DNA of 64,000 bases, from positions 1,009,956-1,073,955 of the forward strand of contig NZ_LMPP01000002.1 in NCBI RefSeq assembly GCF_001423885.1, read 5' to 3'. Both the position numbers and the translations under genes were made by a program. Below, in pieces: positions 14,335 through 22,696 of this stretch. Origin of the DNA: Rathayibacter sp. Leaf185. GTDB taxonomy: Bacteria > Actinomycetota > Actinomycetes > Actinomycetales > Microbacteriaceae. The number at the start of each line of letters is the position of its first letter. Position 1 is the stretch's first letter. The notes beneath the pieces were generated by a model. The model saw only the letters and a program-made list of their open reading frames with translations, made no database searches and was not told where the DNA came from.

Positions 14335-16041
14335 TCAGCGTCGGAGGATCCGCGCCTCCCACGGCCCGAGCGTCGACCCCGAGGCGCCCTTCACGTTGCC
14401 GAGCACCGTCTCGGCGCCGGCCCACTCATCGAGCAGCGCGACCTCGAGCGGCTCGCCGGAGACGTTGCCGACGACCAGCAGCTCGTCGTTCCCCGACCGG
14501 GTGAAGGCGAACAGGCGCGGATGCTCCGCCTCGAGTAGGGCGAAGCGGCCGAGCTGCACCGTCTCGTCGGCGTGCCGGAGCGCGATCAGCGCGCGGTAGT
14601 ACTCGAACACCGACCGCTCGGCGGCACGGTCGGCCTCGACATTCACCTCGGCGTGGTTCGGGTTGACCGGGATCCAGGGCTCGCCGGTGGTGAATCCGGC
14701 CTGCGAGCCCGCGTCCCACTGCACCGGCGTGCGGGCGTTGTCTCGGCTCTGCGCGCGGAGCCCGGCGAGCACCGCCTCCGGATCCTCGCCTCTCTCGTCG
14801 ACGGCCTCGGCGTAGTAGTTCAGCGATTCGACGTCGCGGAAGTCGTCGATCCCCGAGAACGGCACGTTGGTCATGCCGATCTCCTCGCCCTGGTAGATGT
14901 AGGGCGTGCCGCGCTGCAGATGCAGGAGCGTCGCCCACAGCGTCGCCGACTCGTAGCGCCACGCGCCGTCGTCGCCGAACCGCGAGACGAGCCGCGGCTG
15001 GTCGTGGTTGTTCAGGTAGAGGCTGTTCCAGCCCTTCTCGGCGAGTCCGTCCTGCCAGCGGGCGAGGTTCGCCTTGAGCGCGACGAGGTCGAGCGGCACC
15101 GGATGGAACTTGTCGACACCGTGGTCGATCCCCACGTGCTCGAACTGGAAGACCATGTCGAGCTCGCCGCGCTCGGGATCGGTGACGAGCGCCGCCTCCT
15201 CGAGGGTGACGCCGGGCATCTCGCCGACGGTCAGGTAGGCGCCCTCGCGACCGGCGAACACCTCCCGGTGCATCTCCTGCAGGTACTCGTGCAGTCGGGG
15301 CCCGACTCCGCCCACGATCCCGGAGCCACCGGCCTCGCCGTCGATCTGCTCGACGTCCTTCGAGACGAGGTTGATGACGTCCATCCGGAAGCCGTCGACC
15401 CCGCGGTCGAGCCACCAGGTCATCATCGCGTGCACCGCGTGGCGCACCTCGGGGTTCTCCCAGTTGAGGTCGGGCTGCTGCACCGCGAAGAGGTGGAGGA
15501 AGTACTCGTCGGTCGCCGGGTCGAGGGTCCATGCCGGCCCCGAGAAGTACGAGCGCCAGCCGTTGGGCTCGGCGACGTCGAGCCGCGCGTCCGAGGCAGC
15601 GTCGAGCTCGCGATGCTGCTCGAGCGGCGTGCGACCGCGGCGCCACCAGTACCAGTCGCGCTTCGGATCCTCCTGCGACGAGCGCGACTCGACGAACCAC
15701 GCGTGCTCGTCGCTCGTGTGGTTCACCACGAGGTCCATCACGATCCGGATGCCGCGCTCGTGCGCCTCGGCCAGCAGCAGGTCGAACTCGGCGAGCGAGC
15801 CGAACAGCGGATCGATGTCCTGGTAGTCGGAGATGTCGTAGCCGTTGTCGTGCTGCGGCGACGGAGAGATCGGCGAGAGCCAGATCACGTCGACGCCGAG
15901 ATCGGCGAGATGGCCGAGTCGTGCGCGGATGCCGCCGAGGTCGCCGATGCCGTCGCCGTTCGAGTCGGCGAACGAGCGGGGATAGATCTGGTAGACGACG
16001 GCGCTGGTCCACCAGGGCACGGTCGGGGTGAGGGGCTCCAT
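14335..16041 (-). CDS. GH13 alpha-glucosidase (oligo-1,6-glucosidase type)
   Basis: 568 residues, cytoplasmic (no signal). It has the full GH13 set: VVNHTS (conserved region I), GFRMDVINL with nucleophile Asp221, TVGEMPG with acid/base Glu274, and NNHDQPR with transition-state Asp347. The residue after the nucleophile is valine (DVIN), which in this family goes with alpha-1,6 preference (isomaltase/oligo-1,6-glucosidase) over maltose. It releases glucose from non-reducing ends of short alpha-glucans. The start at 16041 is chosen because a minus-strand TAGATT (16049-16054) ends seven bases before the ATG; an upstream ATG at 16071 would add ten residues across that promoter. Confidence 0.92.
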   Translation of the reverse strand: MEPLTPTVPWWTSAVVYQIYPRSFADSNGDGIGDLGGIRARLGHLADLGVDVIWLSPISPSPQHDNGYDISDYQDIDPLFGSLAEFDLLLAEAHERGIRIVMDLVVNHTSDEHAWFVESRSSQEDPKRDWYWWRRGRTPLEQHRELDAASDARLDVAEPNGWRSYFSGPAWTLDPATDEYFLHLFAVQQPDLNWENPEVRHAVHAMMTWWLDRGVDGFRMDVINLVSKDVEQIDGEAGGSGIVGGVGPRLHEYLQEMHREVFAGREGAYLTVGEMPGVTLEEAALVTDPERGELDMVFQFEHVGIDHGVDKFHPVPLDLVALKANLARWQDGLAEKGWNSLYLNNHDQPRLVSRFGDDGAWRYESATLWATLLHLQRGTPYIYQGEEIGMTNVPFSGIDDFRDVESLNYYAEAVDERGEDPEAVLAGLRAQSRDNARTPVQWDAGSQAGFTTGEPWIPVNPNHAEVNVEADRAAERSVFEYYRALIALRHADETVQLGRFALLEAEHPRLFAFTRSGNDELLVVGNVSGEPLEVALLDEWAGAETVLGNVKGASGSTLGPWEARILRR

Positions 16042-16220
16042 GACGGTGAATCTAGCCGCGACGACCGACACTCCGGGTGCCGCCGCACCGCCGTCGCCCC
16101 CCAGGCTGCGAGCGTGTAACGATCGGGTAAATCGTCTCCGACCGCCTCCGAGCGCCGTGGCTCCACTCGACTACTCTCGCTTGTGGCGGGCACCCGAGCC
16201 GCCGCAAGGAGAGTGGTGGC

Positions 16221-17183
16221 GTGCCGAGGGTCAAGGTCGGCGCCGTGCGCCCCTCGACTGTCGAACCGGTCGTCGCGCACACCCAGCGCCGCCCGCTCGG
16301 CGAGAGCAGCCAGGCCCTGTTCCCCCTCGTCCTCGACGCCGCGGCGATCTGCCGCGCAGCCGTCGACTCCTCCGTCCTGCTCGATCGCTACGCGGCCTGG
16401 GGCGGCAACGCCCTCGTCGCGACCGACGGCGGTTCGGCCGAGGCCGAGTCGGCCGTGGGCGGCTGGCTGTCCGGACGCCGCGACCGCGACCGCCTCCTCC
16501 TGATCGGCCGCTTCGGCGCCCCCACCGGGACCGCGGCCTCGCCGCGCGCGCTGGTGAGCAGGGTCGAGGAGTCGCTGCGCCGCCTCCGCACCGACCGCCT
16601 CGACGTCCTCGCCGTGCGCCCCGACGGCGCGGGCCGCCTCGACGAGCTGCTCGCGGCCGCCGAGGTCCTGCTGGCGCGCGGTACGGCGCGCTCGGTCATC
16701 GCCTCCGGCTTCGCCGCGGAGGAGCTCTTCGAGGCCCGGGTCATGGCGGGCCACGGCCTCCCGCGCTTCGCCGCCGTCGAGGTCGGCTACAACCTGCTCG
16801 AGCGCGCCGAGGCCGAGGGCGACCTGGGCCTGGTCGCGGCCGGCCAGGGGCTCTCGCTGGTCTCGACCGTGCCGCTCGCACACGGATTCCTGCACGGGAT
16901 CGCGCGCAGCCGCAAGGAGCTGAGCAGACTCCCCGACGGGCACCGCGCCGCCGCGCACGCCGGTCGCCGCGGCCGCCGCGTGCTGGCGACCCTCGAAGCG
17001 ATCGGCGTCGAGCTGTCCGCGGCCCCCGCCGCCGTCGCCCTCGCCTGGCTGCTGGCGCGCCCCCGGCTCGTCGCGGCAGCTGTCGCTCCCAGGAGCACGC
17101 CCGAGGTCGACGCCTTCGTCCGCGCGGTCTCGCTCGACCTCGACGAGGGCCATCTCGCCGCCCTCGAGCGCGCCCGCCGCTGA
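16221..17183 (+). CDS. Degenerate aldo/keto-reductase-like protein, probable pseudoenzyme
   Basis: 320 residues from a GTG preceded by AAGGAG. It aligns along its length with the gene at 13318: YAAWGG, SAVGGWL, LLLIGRFG, RLDVLAVRPDG, GYNLLERA, VALAWLLARP. None of the four catalytic residues is present: the DTAxxY segment reads VATDGGS, the Lys strand has Arg97 (LIGRFG), and the His strand has Arg133 (LAVRP). The barrel framework and codon pattern look intact, with no stop or frameshift, so it is a maintained protein that has probably lost reductase activity. It might bind NADPH or a partner, or act as a scaffold; function unknown. Confidence 0.72.
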   Translation: MPRVKVGAVRPSTVEPVVAHTQRRPLGESSQALFPLVLDAAAICRAAVDSSVLLDRYAAWGGNALVATDGGSAEAESAVGGWLSGRRDRDRLLLIGRFGAPTGTAASPRALVSRVEESLRRLRTDRLDVLAVRPDGAGRLDELLAAAEVLLARGTARSVIASGFAAEELFEARVMAGHGLPRFAAVEVGYNLLERAEAEGDLGLVAAGQGLSLVSTVPLAHGFLHGIARSRKELSRLPDGHRAAAHAGRRGRRVLATLEAIGVELSAAPAAVALAWLLARPRLVAAAVAPRSTPEVDAFVRAVSLDLDEGHLAALERARR

Positions 17184-17244
17184 CGCGCGGCGCCTCGCGC
17201 CATCGAGCCGGTCGGCCGCTCCCGCGTGGCCTACGCTGGGTCGG

Positions 17245-18642
17245 ATGAGCAACGGCGTGGCACTCCCTCTCGAACAGCCGGAGACGACCATCGGAGCCGC
17301 AGGCGGGTCCCTGGTCCGCCGATCGGTCCTCCCGAGCGGAGTCCGCATCCTCAGCGAGGCGGTGCCCGGTGCCCGCAGCGCGACCGTCGGGTTCTGGGTC
17401 GCCGCGGGATCCCGCGACGAGGCCCCCGCCCGCGCGGGAGTCGGCGGCGCGCCCGGCACGCCGTCCAACTTCGGGTCGACGCACTTCCTCGAGCACCTGC
17501 TGTTCAAGGGCACCACCTCGCGCACGGCGCTCGACATCGCCGTGTCGTTCGACTCCGTCGGCGGTGAGCACAACGCGCTCACCGCGAAGGAGTACACCTG
17601 CTATTACGCCAAGATCCAGGACCGCGACCTCCCGATGGCCGTCGAGGTCATCGCCGACATGGTCACCTCCAGCCTGCTCGACCCGGTCGAGTTCGAGACC
17701 GAGCGCGGCGTGATCCTCGAAGAGCTCGCGATGGCGGACGACGATCCGGCCGATGTGGCGAGCGAGCGCCTGTTCGAGGCCGTCTTCGGCGAGCACCCGC
17801 TCGGGCGGCCCATCGGCGGCAGCGCGGCGACCATCGGCGAGGCGACCCGCGACGCGGTCTGGGCGCACTACCGCGCGGCCTACCGCCCGAACGACCTCGT
17901 CGTGACGGTCGCCGGGGCCGTCGACCACGAGGCGCTCGTCGCGCTGCTGAGCCGCGTGCTCGCCTCCGACGGCTGGGACCTCGCGACGCCGGCGTCGCCG
18001 GTCGCCCGTCGGGTCGGAGGCTCTGCCGCCTTCACGCGTGGCACCCCGCTCTCGATCGTGCACCGGCCGACCGAGCAGGCGAATCTGCTGATCGGCTTCC
18101 CCGGCCTCGCGGCGGCCGACGAGCGCCGCATGACGATGGGCGTGCTCAACTCGATCCTGGGCGGGGGGATGTCCTCCCGGCTCTTCCAGGAGGTCCGCGA
18201 GAAGCGCGGCCTCGCGTACTCCGTCTACTCCTTCGCCCCGTCGTACTCCGACGCCGGCATCTTCGGGCTCTCCGCCGCCTGCACCCCGGCGAAGGCCGGC
18301 ACCGTCGCCGAGCTCCTGCTCACCGAGTTCTCCCGCCTCGCCGAGCACGGCGTCACCGCCGACGAGCTCCGCCGGGCGCAGGGTCAGCTCTCCGGAGCGG
18401 CCGCCCTCGCCCTCGAGGACTCGGACACGCGGATGTCCCGCCTCGGCCGCGCCGAGCTCACCTTCGGCGAGTTCGTCGACCTCGACGAGAGCCTGCGGCG
18501 CCTCGCGCGCGTCAGCGCGGACGATGTCCAGGCACTCGCGGCAGACTTGTCGAGGGGGCCGTCGTCGATCTCGGCCGTCGGCGCGGTCGACGACTCGACG
18601 TTCGCCGGCATCGTCGAGGTCGAGAGCGCTCCCGCGGTCTGA
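17245..18642 (+). CDS. M16-family zinc metallopeptidase (processing-peptidase-like)
   Basis: 465 residues with two M16 domains. The inverted zinc motif HxxEH is present (His80, Glu83, His84 in THFLEHLLFKG), and the distal glutamate lies in ERGVILEEL. The second, inactive domain has GGGMSSRLFQEVREKRGLAYSVYS, the substrate-grasping signature. Bacterial relatives, neighbours of pnp in many genomes, cut peptides of unclear identity. Unusual is a ~15-residue Gly/Ala/Pro insertion (about 61-75) just before the HxxEH strand. TACGCT (17232-17237) ends seven bases before the ATG, a leaderless arrangement. Confidence 0.9.
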   Translation: MSNGVALPLEQPETTIGAAGGSLVRRSVLPSGVRILSEAVPGARSATVGFWVAAGSRDEAPARAGVGGAPGTPSNFGSTHFLEHLLFKGTTSRTALDIAVSFDSVGGEHNALTAKEYTCYYAKIQDRDLPMAVEVIADMVTSSLLDPVEFETERGVILEELAMADDDPADVASERLFEAVFGEHPLGRPIGGSAATIGEATRDAVWAHYRAAYRPNDLVVTVAGAVDHEALVALLSRVLASDGWDLATPASPVARRVGGSAAFTRGTPLSIVHRPTEQANLLIGFPGLAAADERRMTMGVLNSILGGGMSSRLFQEVREKRGLAYSVYSFAPSYSDAGIFGLSAACTPAKAGTVAELLLTEFSRLAEHGVTADELRRAQGQLSGAAALALEDSDTRMSRLGRAELTFGEFVDLDESLRRLARVSADDVQALAADLSRGPSSISAVGAVDDSTFAGIVEVESAPAV

Positions 18643-18696
18643 ACGGATCGCACGACCGCTGACCGCGCATCGACGCGCCGCACCAGGGAGGGCCCC

Positions 18697-19299
18697 GTGT
18701 CCCACTACATCTACCTCGTCCGTCACGGAGAGCAGCAGGACGCCGAGCACGGGCTCCCCGACGGCCCTCTCTCGGCGAGGGGCGAGCGCCAGGCGCGGCT
18801 GATCGCCGAGCGCCTCGGCGGCGTGCCGTTCACCGGAGCCTGGCACTCGCCGCTGCGCCGGGCGGAGGAGACGGCCGCGCGCTTCCAGGCCGTCCTGCCG
18901 GGGCTGTCGATCGAGCCGTCCTCGCTGCTCTTCGACTGCATCCCCTCCGGCCCCACGCCCGACATGCCCCGCTCGTTCGAGCCGTTCTTCGGCAGCGTGA
19001 CGCCGGCCGAGATCGAGGCGGGGCACGCGCAGATGCAGGATGCCGTGGCCGAGTTCCTCGCGCCGTCGCGAGAGGACCGCCACGACCTCCTGATCACCCA
19101 CAACTTCGTCATCGGCTGGTTCGTCCGCCACGTCTTCGACGCGCCCGACTGGCGCTGGCTGGGCGTCAACCAGGCGAACTGCGGACTCACGATCATCCGG
19201 GTGCGCTCGAGGAAGCCCCCGGTGCTGGTGGTGCACAACGACCTCGCGCACCTGCCCGTCGAGCTGCGCACCGGCCTGCCCGAGGTTCAGCCGTACTAG
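18697..19299 (+). CDS. Histidine phosphatase family protein (phosphoglycerate-mutase-like)
   Basis: 200 residues. The N-terminal LVRHGEQ carries the phosphorylated histidine (RHG), AWHSPLRRAEET is the conserved second arginine region, and LLITHNFVIGW holds the distal catalytic histidine. The fold hydrolyses phosphate esters through a phospho-histidine; the substrate cannot be told from sequence. It starts at a GTG after GGGAGGG, downstream of the M16 gene in the same direction. Confidence 0.88.
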   Translation: MSHYIYLVRHGEQQDAEHGLPDGPLSARGERQARLIAERLGGVPFTGAWHSPLRRAEETAARFQAVLPGLSIEPSSLLFDCIPSGPTPDMPRSFEPFFGSVTPAEIEAGHAQMQDAVAEFLAPSREDRHDLLITHNFVIGWFVRHVFDAPDWRWLGVNQANCGLTIIRVRSRKPPVLVVHNDLAHLPVELRTGLPEVQPY

Positions 19300-19308
19300 C
19301 GTGACCGG

Positions 19309-19797
19309 GTGACACAGCCTCTCCTCCGCCCCGGCTCCGACCGCGACGTCGACGCCTGCGTGGCGGTGTGGCTCGAGTCGCTCGAGGCCCGTGACGGCCG
19401 TGCGCCCGCCTCCGGTACCGAGGAGCGCGTCCGCGCGAAGCTCGGCGCCCCGCGTGTCTCGTTCGTCGTCGCCCAGGGCGACGGCCCGATCGACGGCTTC
19501 GCCCTCGTGTCGACCCCCGGGAGCGGATTCGCCGACGACCCGCCGGGAGCCGCGTACCTCTCTCTGCTCGCCGTGCGGCCGTCGGCCCAGGGGAGGGGGC
19601 TCGCTCGGCGGCTGCTCCGGGCCGCGGAGCGGGATGCGGCGGCCGTGGCGGACGAGGCCGTCCTGCACGTCCTGACCGGCAACGCGGCCGCCCGCGCCCT
19701 CTACGCCTCCGCGGGCTGGACGCAGGCGGGGGAGGAGTTCCCGCATCCGCTCTCGGGTGCCCCCGTGATCTCGCTGCGGCGACTCCTCGGCGACTGA
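19309..19797 (+). CDS. GNAT-family N-acetyltransferase
   Basis: 162 residues. The acetyl-CoA pyrophosphate loop is visible as LAVRPSAQGRGLARRLLRAAE (R/Q-x-x-G-x-A type), after the core strand YLSLLAV. The C-terminal NAAARALYASAGWTQAG is the standard GNAT ending. The substrate is unknown. It starts with a GTG at 19309. TAGCGT (19297-19302), which overlaps the stop codon of the preceding phosphatase, lies six bases upstream, so the gene may have its own leaderless transcript. Confidence 0.88.
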   Translation: MTQPLLRPGSDRDVDACVAVWLESLEARDGRAPASGTEERVRAKLGAPRVSFVVAQGDGPIDGFALVSTPGSGFADDPPGAAYLSLLAVRPSAQGRGLARRLLRAAERDAAAVADEAVLHVLTGNAAARALYASAGWTQAGEEFPHPLSGAPVISLRRLLGD

Positions 19798-19829
19798 TCG
19801 TGCGGGCGACTGATCGTTAGGCTGAGCGG

Positions 19830-20663
19830 GTGACTACCTCCGTCGCCGTGGTCGGCGCGTCCGGCAAGCTCGGCTCCCTCACCTGCTCCCTCATCGAGGC
19901 GTCCGACGCCTTCGAGCTCGTCGCACGCCTGGGCTCCCGGAGCGATCCGCGCGAGATGCTCGCCGCCGACGTCGTCGTCGATATGACCGTGCCGGCCGTC
20001 AGCCAGGGGATCGTCGACCTCGCCGTGGCGCACGGCCGCAAGGTGCTCGTCGGCACCTCCGGCTGGACGGGCGACCGGATCGCGACCCTCCGCCGCTCGG
20101 TCGAGGCCCAGCCCGACGCCGGCGTCGTCATCATCCCCAACTTCTCGCTCGGCTCGGTCGTCGCGACGGCCCTCGCGACCGTCGCCGCGCAGTTCTTCGA
20201 CGCGACCGAGATCATCGAGACCCACGGCGCGCGCAAGGTCGACTCGCCGTCCGGCACCGCCGTGCGGACGGCCGAGCTCATCCTGCAGGCCCGTGCCGAG
20301 CGGGGACCGGTGGAGGCGCCGCACACCGACCAGCGCGCTCGCGGCCAGCAGGTGGCCAGCATCCCGGTGCACAGCCTGCGGCTGCCCGGTGTGGAGGCGC
20401 GCCAGGAGGTCGTCTTCGGAGGTACCGGCGAGACCGTCACCATCCGGCACGACACGTCGTCGCCCGCGTCCTACGAGGCGGGCATCCTCCGGGCGCTCCA
20501 GGCCGTTGTGACGACCTCGGGAGTCGTCGTGGGCCTCGACGCGCTGCTCGATCTCCGCGCCGCGTTCGATGCGGCACCGCTCGCAGTGCGGGTGTCCGAC
20601 GAGCCTCTCGTGTCGGACGACGTCCCCTCCGGCCAGGCGGCCGCGGCGACGAGCACGCCGTGA
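19830..20663 (+). CDS. dapB: 4-hydroxy-tetrahydrodipicolinate reductase
   Basis: 277 residues. DapB reduces the DapA product with NAD(P)H on the way to diaminopimelate and lysine. It shows the nucleotide-binding start VAVVGASGKLGS, VLVGTSGWT, and the active-site segment ETHGARKVDSPSGTA, with the catalytic His and Lys retained although the usual second His is Gly. The core ends near GLDALLDLR, and about 30 residues of polar low-complexity tail follow, which is unusual. TAGGCT (19818-19823) is six bases before the GTG. dapA lies 3.4 kb downstream. Confidence 0.95.
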   Translation: MTTSVAVVGASGKLGSLTCSLIEASDAFELVARLGSRSDPREMLAADVVVDMTVPAVSQGIVDLAVAHGRKVLVGTSGWTGDRIATLRRSVEAQPDAGVVIIPNFSLGSVVATALATVAAQFFDATEIIETHGARKVDSPSGTAVRTAELILQARAERGPVEAPHTDQRARGQQVASIPVHSLRLPGVEARQEVVFGGTGETVTIRHDTSSPASYEAGILRALQAVVTTSGVVVGLDALLDLRAAFDAAPLAVRVSDEPLVSDDVPSGQAAAATSTP

Positions 20664-21106
20664 GGACTCGCATCGGCGTCGGCCTGATGGCGGTCCTGCT
20701 CGCCCTCTACCTCTTCGTCTGCCTCCAGTACTCGGTCGTCGCCTTCGCCGCAGGCACCGTGCCCGGCATCGTGATGGGTGTCGGGCTCCTGATCCTCGGC
20801 GGGATCGGCGTCTGGGGTCTGGTGCGCGAGCTGCTCTTCGGCGTCCGCGCCGAGCGGCTCGCCCGCCGGCTCGAGCAGGAGGACGCGCTCCCGCAGGAGG
20901 TCGTCGACTCGCGTGAGAGCGGGCGCCCCCTCCGCGAGGAGGCCGATGCGCTGTTCCCTCGCTACGCCGAGGAGGTCGACGCCCATCCGGAGAGCTGGCG
21001 CGCCTGGTACCGCCTGGGTCTGGTCTACGACGCCAGCGGCGATCGCAAGCGCGCCCGCGGAGCGATCCGCCGCTCGATCGCCCTCGAGCACGAGGCCCCT
21101 GCCTGA
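20660..21106 (+). CDS. Small membrane protein with a C-terminal TPR-like unit
   Basis: 148 residues. Two hydrophobic segments at about 5-27 and 32-54 form a hairpin in the membrane. The cytoplasmic tail has one clear tetratricopeptide-type helix pair (PESWRAWYRLGLVYDASGDRKRARGAIRRSIAL). The GTG overlaps the dapB stop codon (GTGA), so it is translationally coupled to dapB. Similar genes follow dapB in other actinobacteria; I do not know a function. The TPR suggests a protein-binding role. Confidence 0.75.
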   Translation: MRTRIGVGLMAVLLALYLFVCLQYSVVAFAAGTVPGIVMGVGLLILGGIGVWGLVRELLFGVRAERLARRLEQEDALPQEVVDSRESGRPLREEADALFPRYAEEVDAHPESWRAWYRLGLVYDASGDRKRARGAIRRSIALEHEAPA

Positions 21107-21111
21107 GCGGA

Positions 21112-22137
21112 CTAGTTCAGGACCCAGCCGAGCGCTTCGGCGACAGTCCTGTGCCGGAACACGAAGCCGTCGTCGAGCAGCCGCTGGGGCACGAGCTGCT
21201 GGCTCGAGAGCAGCAGCTCGTGGCCCGCGTCCCGCAGGGCGAGCTCGATGATCTTCTCCGGCACGGCCAGTTTGAACGGCCGGTGCAGCTGCTCGGCGAG
21301 CGTGCGCATGACGTCGTTCGCCGTCGCCGGGGTGGGCCCCGCGAGGTTGACCGGGCCGGAGAGCGTCGAGGTGAGGAGGTGGCGGATCGCCGCCGCCTCG
21401 TCGTAGAGGCTGATCCAGGGCCAGAACTGCGCGCCGCCGCCGAGCGGGCCGGAGAGGCCGAAGCGGGTGAGCGGCAGGAGCGGCTTCAGCGCGCCTCCCC
21501 TGCCGAGCACGAGGCCGGTGCGGATCGTGACGACCCGCGTGCTCTCGGGCGCGAGGTGAGCGGCCTGCTCCCAGCGCTCGACGACATCGGCGAGGAAGCC
21601 CTCGCCGCACGCGGACTCCTCCGTCAGCTCCTCGCCCGGCCGGTCGCCGTAGTAGCCGACCGCGGAGGCGTTCAGCAGGATCGTCGGGGGAGTGGTCGCC
21701 ATCCGCATCGCGTCGGTGATCGTCTGCGTCGCCTGCACCCGTGAGTCGAGGATCTCGCGCTTGTACGACGAGGTCCACGGCAGGCGGCTGATCGAGGCGC
21801 CCGAGAGGTTGATCACGGCGTCGACGCGGTCGAGCACGCTGAAGTCGAGCATGTGCGAGGTCGGGGCCCAGTGGAACTCGTCCGGAGCCGTGGGCGCGTG
21901 CCGCACGAGCCGGAAGATCTCGTGCCCGTCAGCACGCAGCTGTGCGGTCAGCTCGGAGCCGATCATCCCGCTCGCGCCCGAGATCAGCACCCGGAGACGG
22001 CGGGGCGTCTGCTGTTCCGTGTCGGTGTCCGGCAGCACCGTGGGGCGCTGCTCGGAGGACCGGTGCGACCGGCGCGCGGATCCGGCGGTCGCGTCGGCTC
22101 CGTCGTGATCGGAGTGCCGTGCGGATGAGTCGCTCAT
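21112..22137 (-). CDS. TIGR01777-family SDR epimerase-like protein
   Basis: 341 residues. A disordered, His/Asp/Ser-rich N-terminus (~45 residues) precedes the extended short-chain dehydrogenase fold, with nucleotide loop VLISGASGMIGSELTAQL. The family signature region LLNASAVGYYGDR (with the YxxxK-like site altered, as in this family) and RTGLVLGRGGALKPLLP are present. The C-terminus has the DUF1731 pattern LLSSQQLVPQRLLDDGF. TIGR01777 proteins probably bind NAD(P)H; the substrate is unestablished, though relatives affect cell division. The ATG at 22137 follows AGGAGG. It converges on the dapB operon. Confidence 0.9.
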   Translation of the reverse strand: MSDSSARHSDHDGADATAGSARRSHRSSEQRPTVLPDTDTEQQTPRRLRVLISGASGMIGSELTAQLRADGHEIFRLVRHAPTAPDEFHWAPTSHMLDFSVLDRVDAVINLSGASISRLPWTSSYKREILDSRVQATQTITDAMRMATTPPTILLNASAVGYYGDRPGEELTEESACGEGFLADVVERWEQAAHLAPESTRVVTIRTGLVLGRGGALKPLLPLTRFGLSGPLGGGAQFWPWISLYDEAAAIRHLLTSTLSGPVNLAGPTPATANDVMRTLAEQLHRPFKLAVPEKIIELALRDAGHELLLSSQQLVPQRLLDDGFVFRHRTVAEALGWVLN

Positions 22138-22192
22138 GATGCCTCCTGAGGCTCGTCGCGGGCGGCCCGCGAGGCAGGTCAAGCCTAGGACG

Positions 22193-22696
22193 TCAGGCCC
22201 GGGAGCCCGCCGAGCGCCCGAGCAGCCGGGCGCGCACCAGGAGGAGGTACAGCTCGCAGCCGAGGCAGAGACCGAAGGCGGCGTTGAGGAAGGCGGCGAG
22301 GAACGCGATGGCCGCCGCGACCGGGACCGCTCCCGGGACTCCGGCGAGGTGCGCCACGGCTCCCGCTCCCGTGACGATCAGGCCGATGAGCTGGGCGAAC
22401 CGCGGCGGCCGGGCGTCCTCCCACTCGGTCGGCGGTGCGAGCCGCGGCCGCACGAGGTGACGGAAGACGACGGCCCACGGCCCCGAGCCGACTCCACGCG
22501 CCGCCGACCAGGCGAACAGCGCGGCGAGGGCGAGCAGCAGGAGGAAGCCGGGTTGCGCGAGTCGTGCCGCCACGTCGCTCGCCGTCGGTGCGGCGAGGCC
22601 GAGGCCCACCGTCGCGAGCAGGAGGAGCGCCGTGATCGACGCGGCGAAGCGCGGCCCGCGCGGGTCGACTCGGCCACGAGGGGGTGCGGTGCTCAT
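22193..22696 (-). CDS. DUF4395 integral membrane protein
   Basis: 167 residues with four hydrophobic segments (about 18-35, 46-62, 100-120 and 125-150). The last carries GLCLGCELYLLL, the characteristic DUF4395 cysteine motif CxxC. The family is often next to thioredoxin-like or sulfur-transfer genes, and a thioredoxin gene overlaps here by four bases. An involvement in membrane thiol-disulfide exchange or sulfur transfer is a reasonable inference but not established. Confidence 0.85.
   Translation of the reverse strand: MSTAPPRGRVDPRGPRFAASITALLLLATVGLGLAAPTASDVAARLAQPGFLLLLALAALFAWSAARGVGSGPWAVVFRHLVRPRLAPPTEWEDARPPRFAQLIGLIVTGAGAVAHLAGVPGAVPVAAAIAFLAAFLNAAFGLCLGCELYLLLVRARLLGRSAGSRA

Noticed and set aside
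16741-19746. A 1001-residue minus-strand frame over the M16, phosphatase and acetyltransferase genes
   Set aside because: Same antisense artefact. The plus strand carries three recognised families with catalytic motifs in this stretch.
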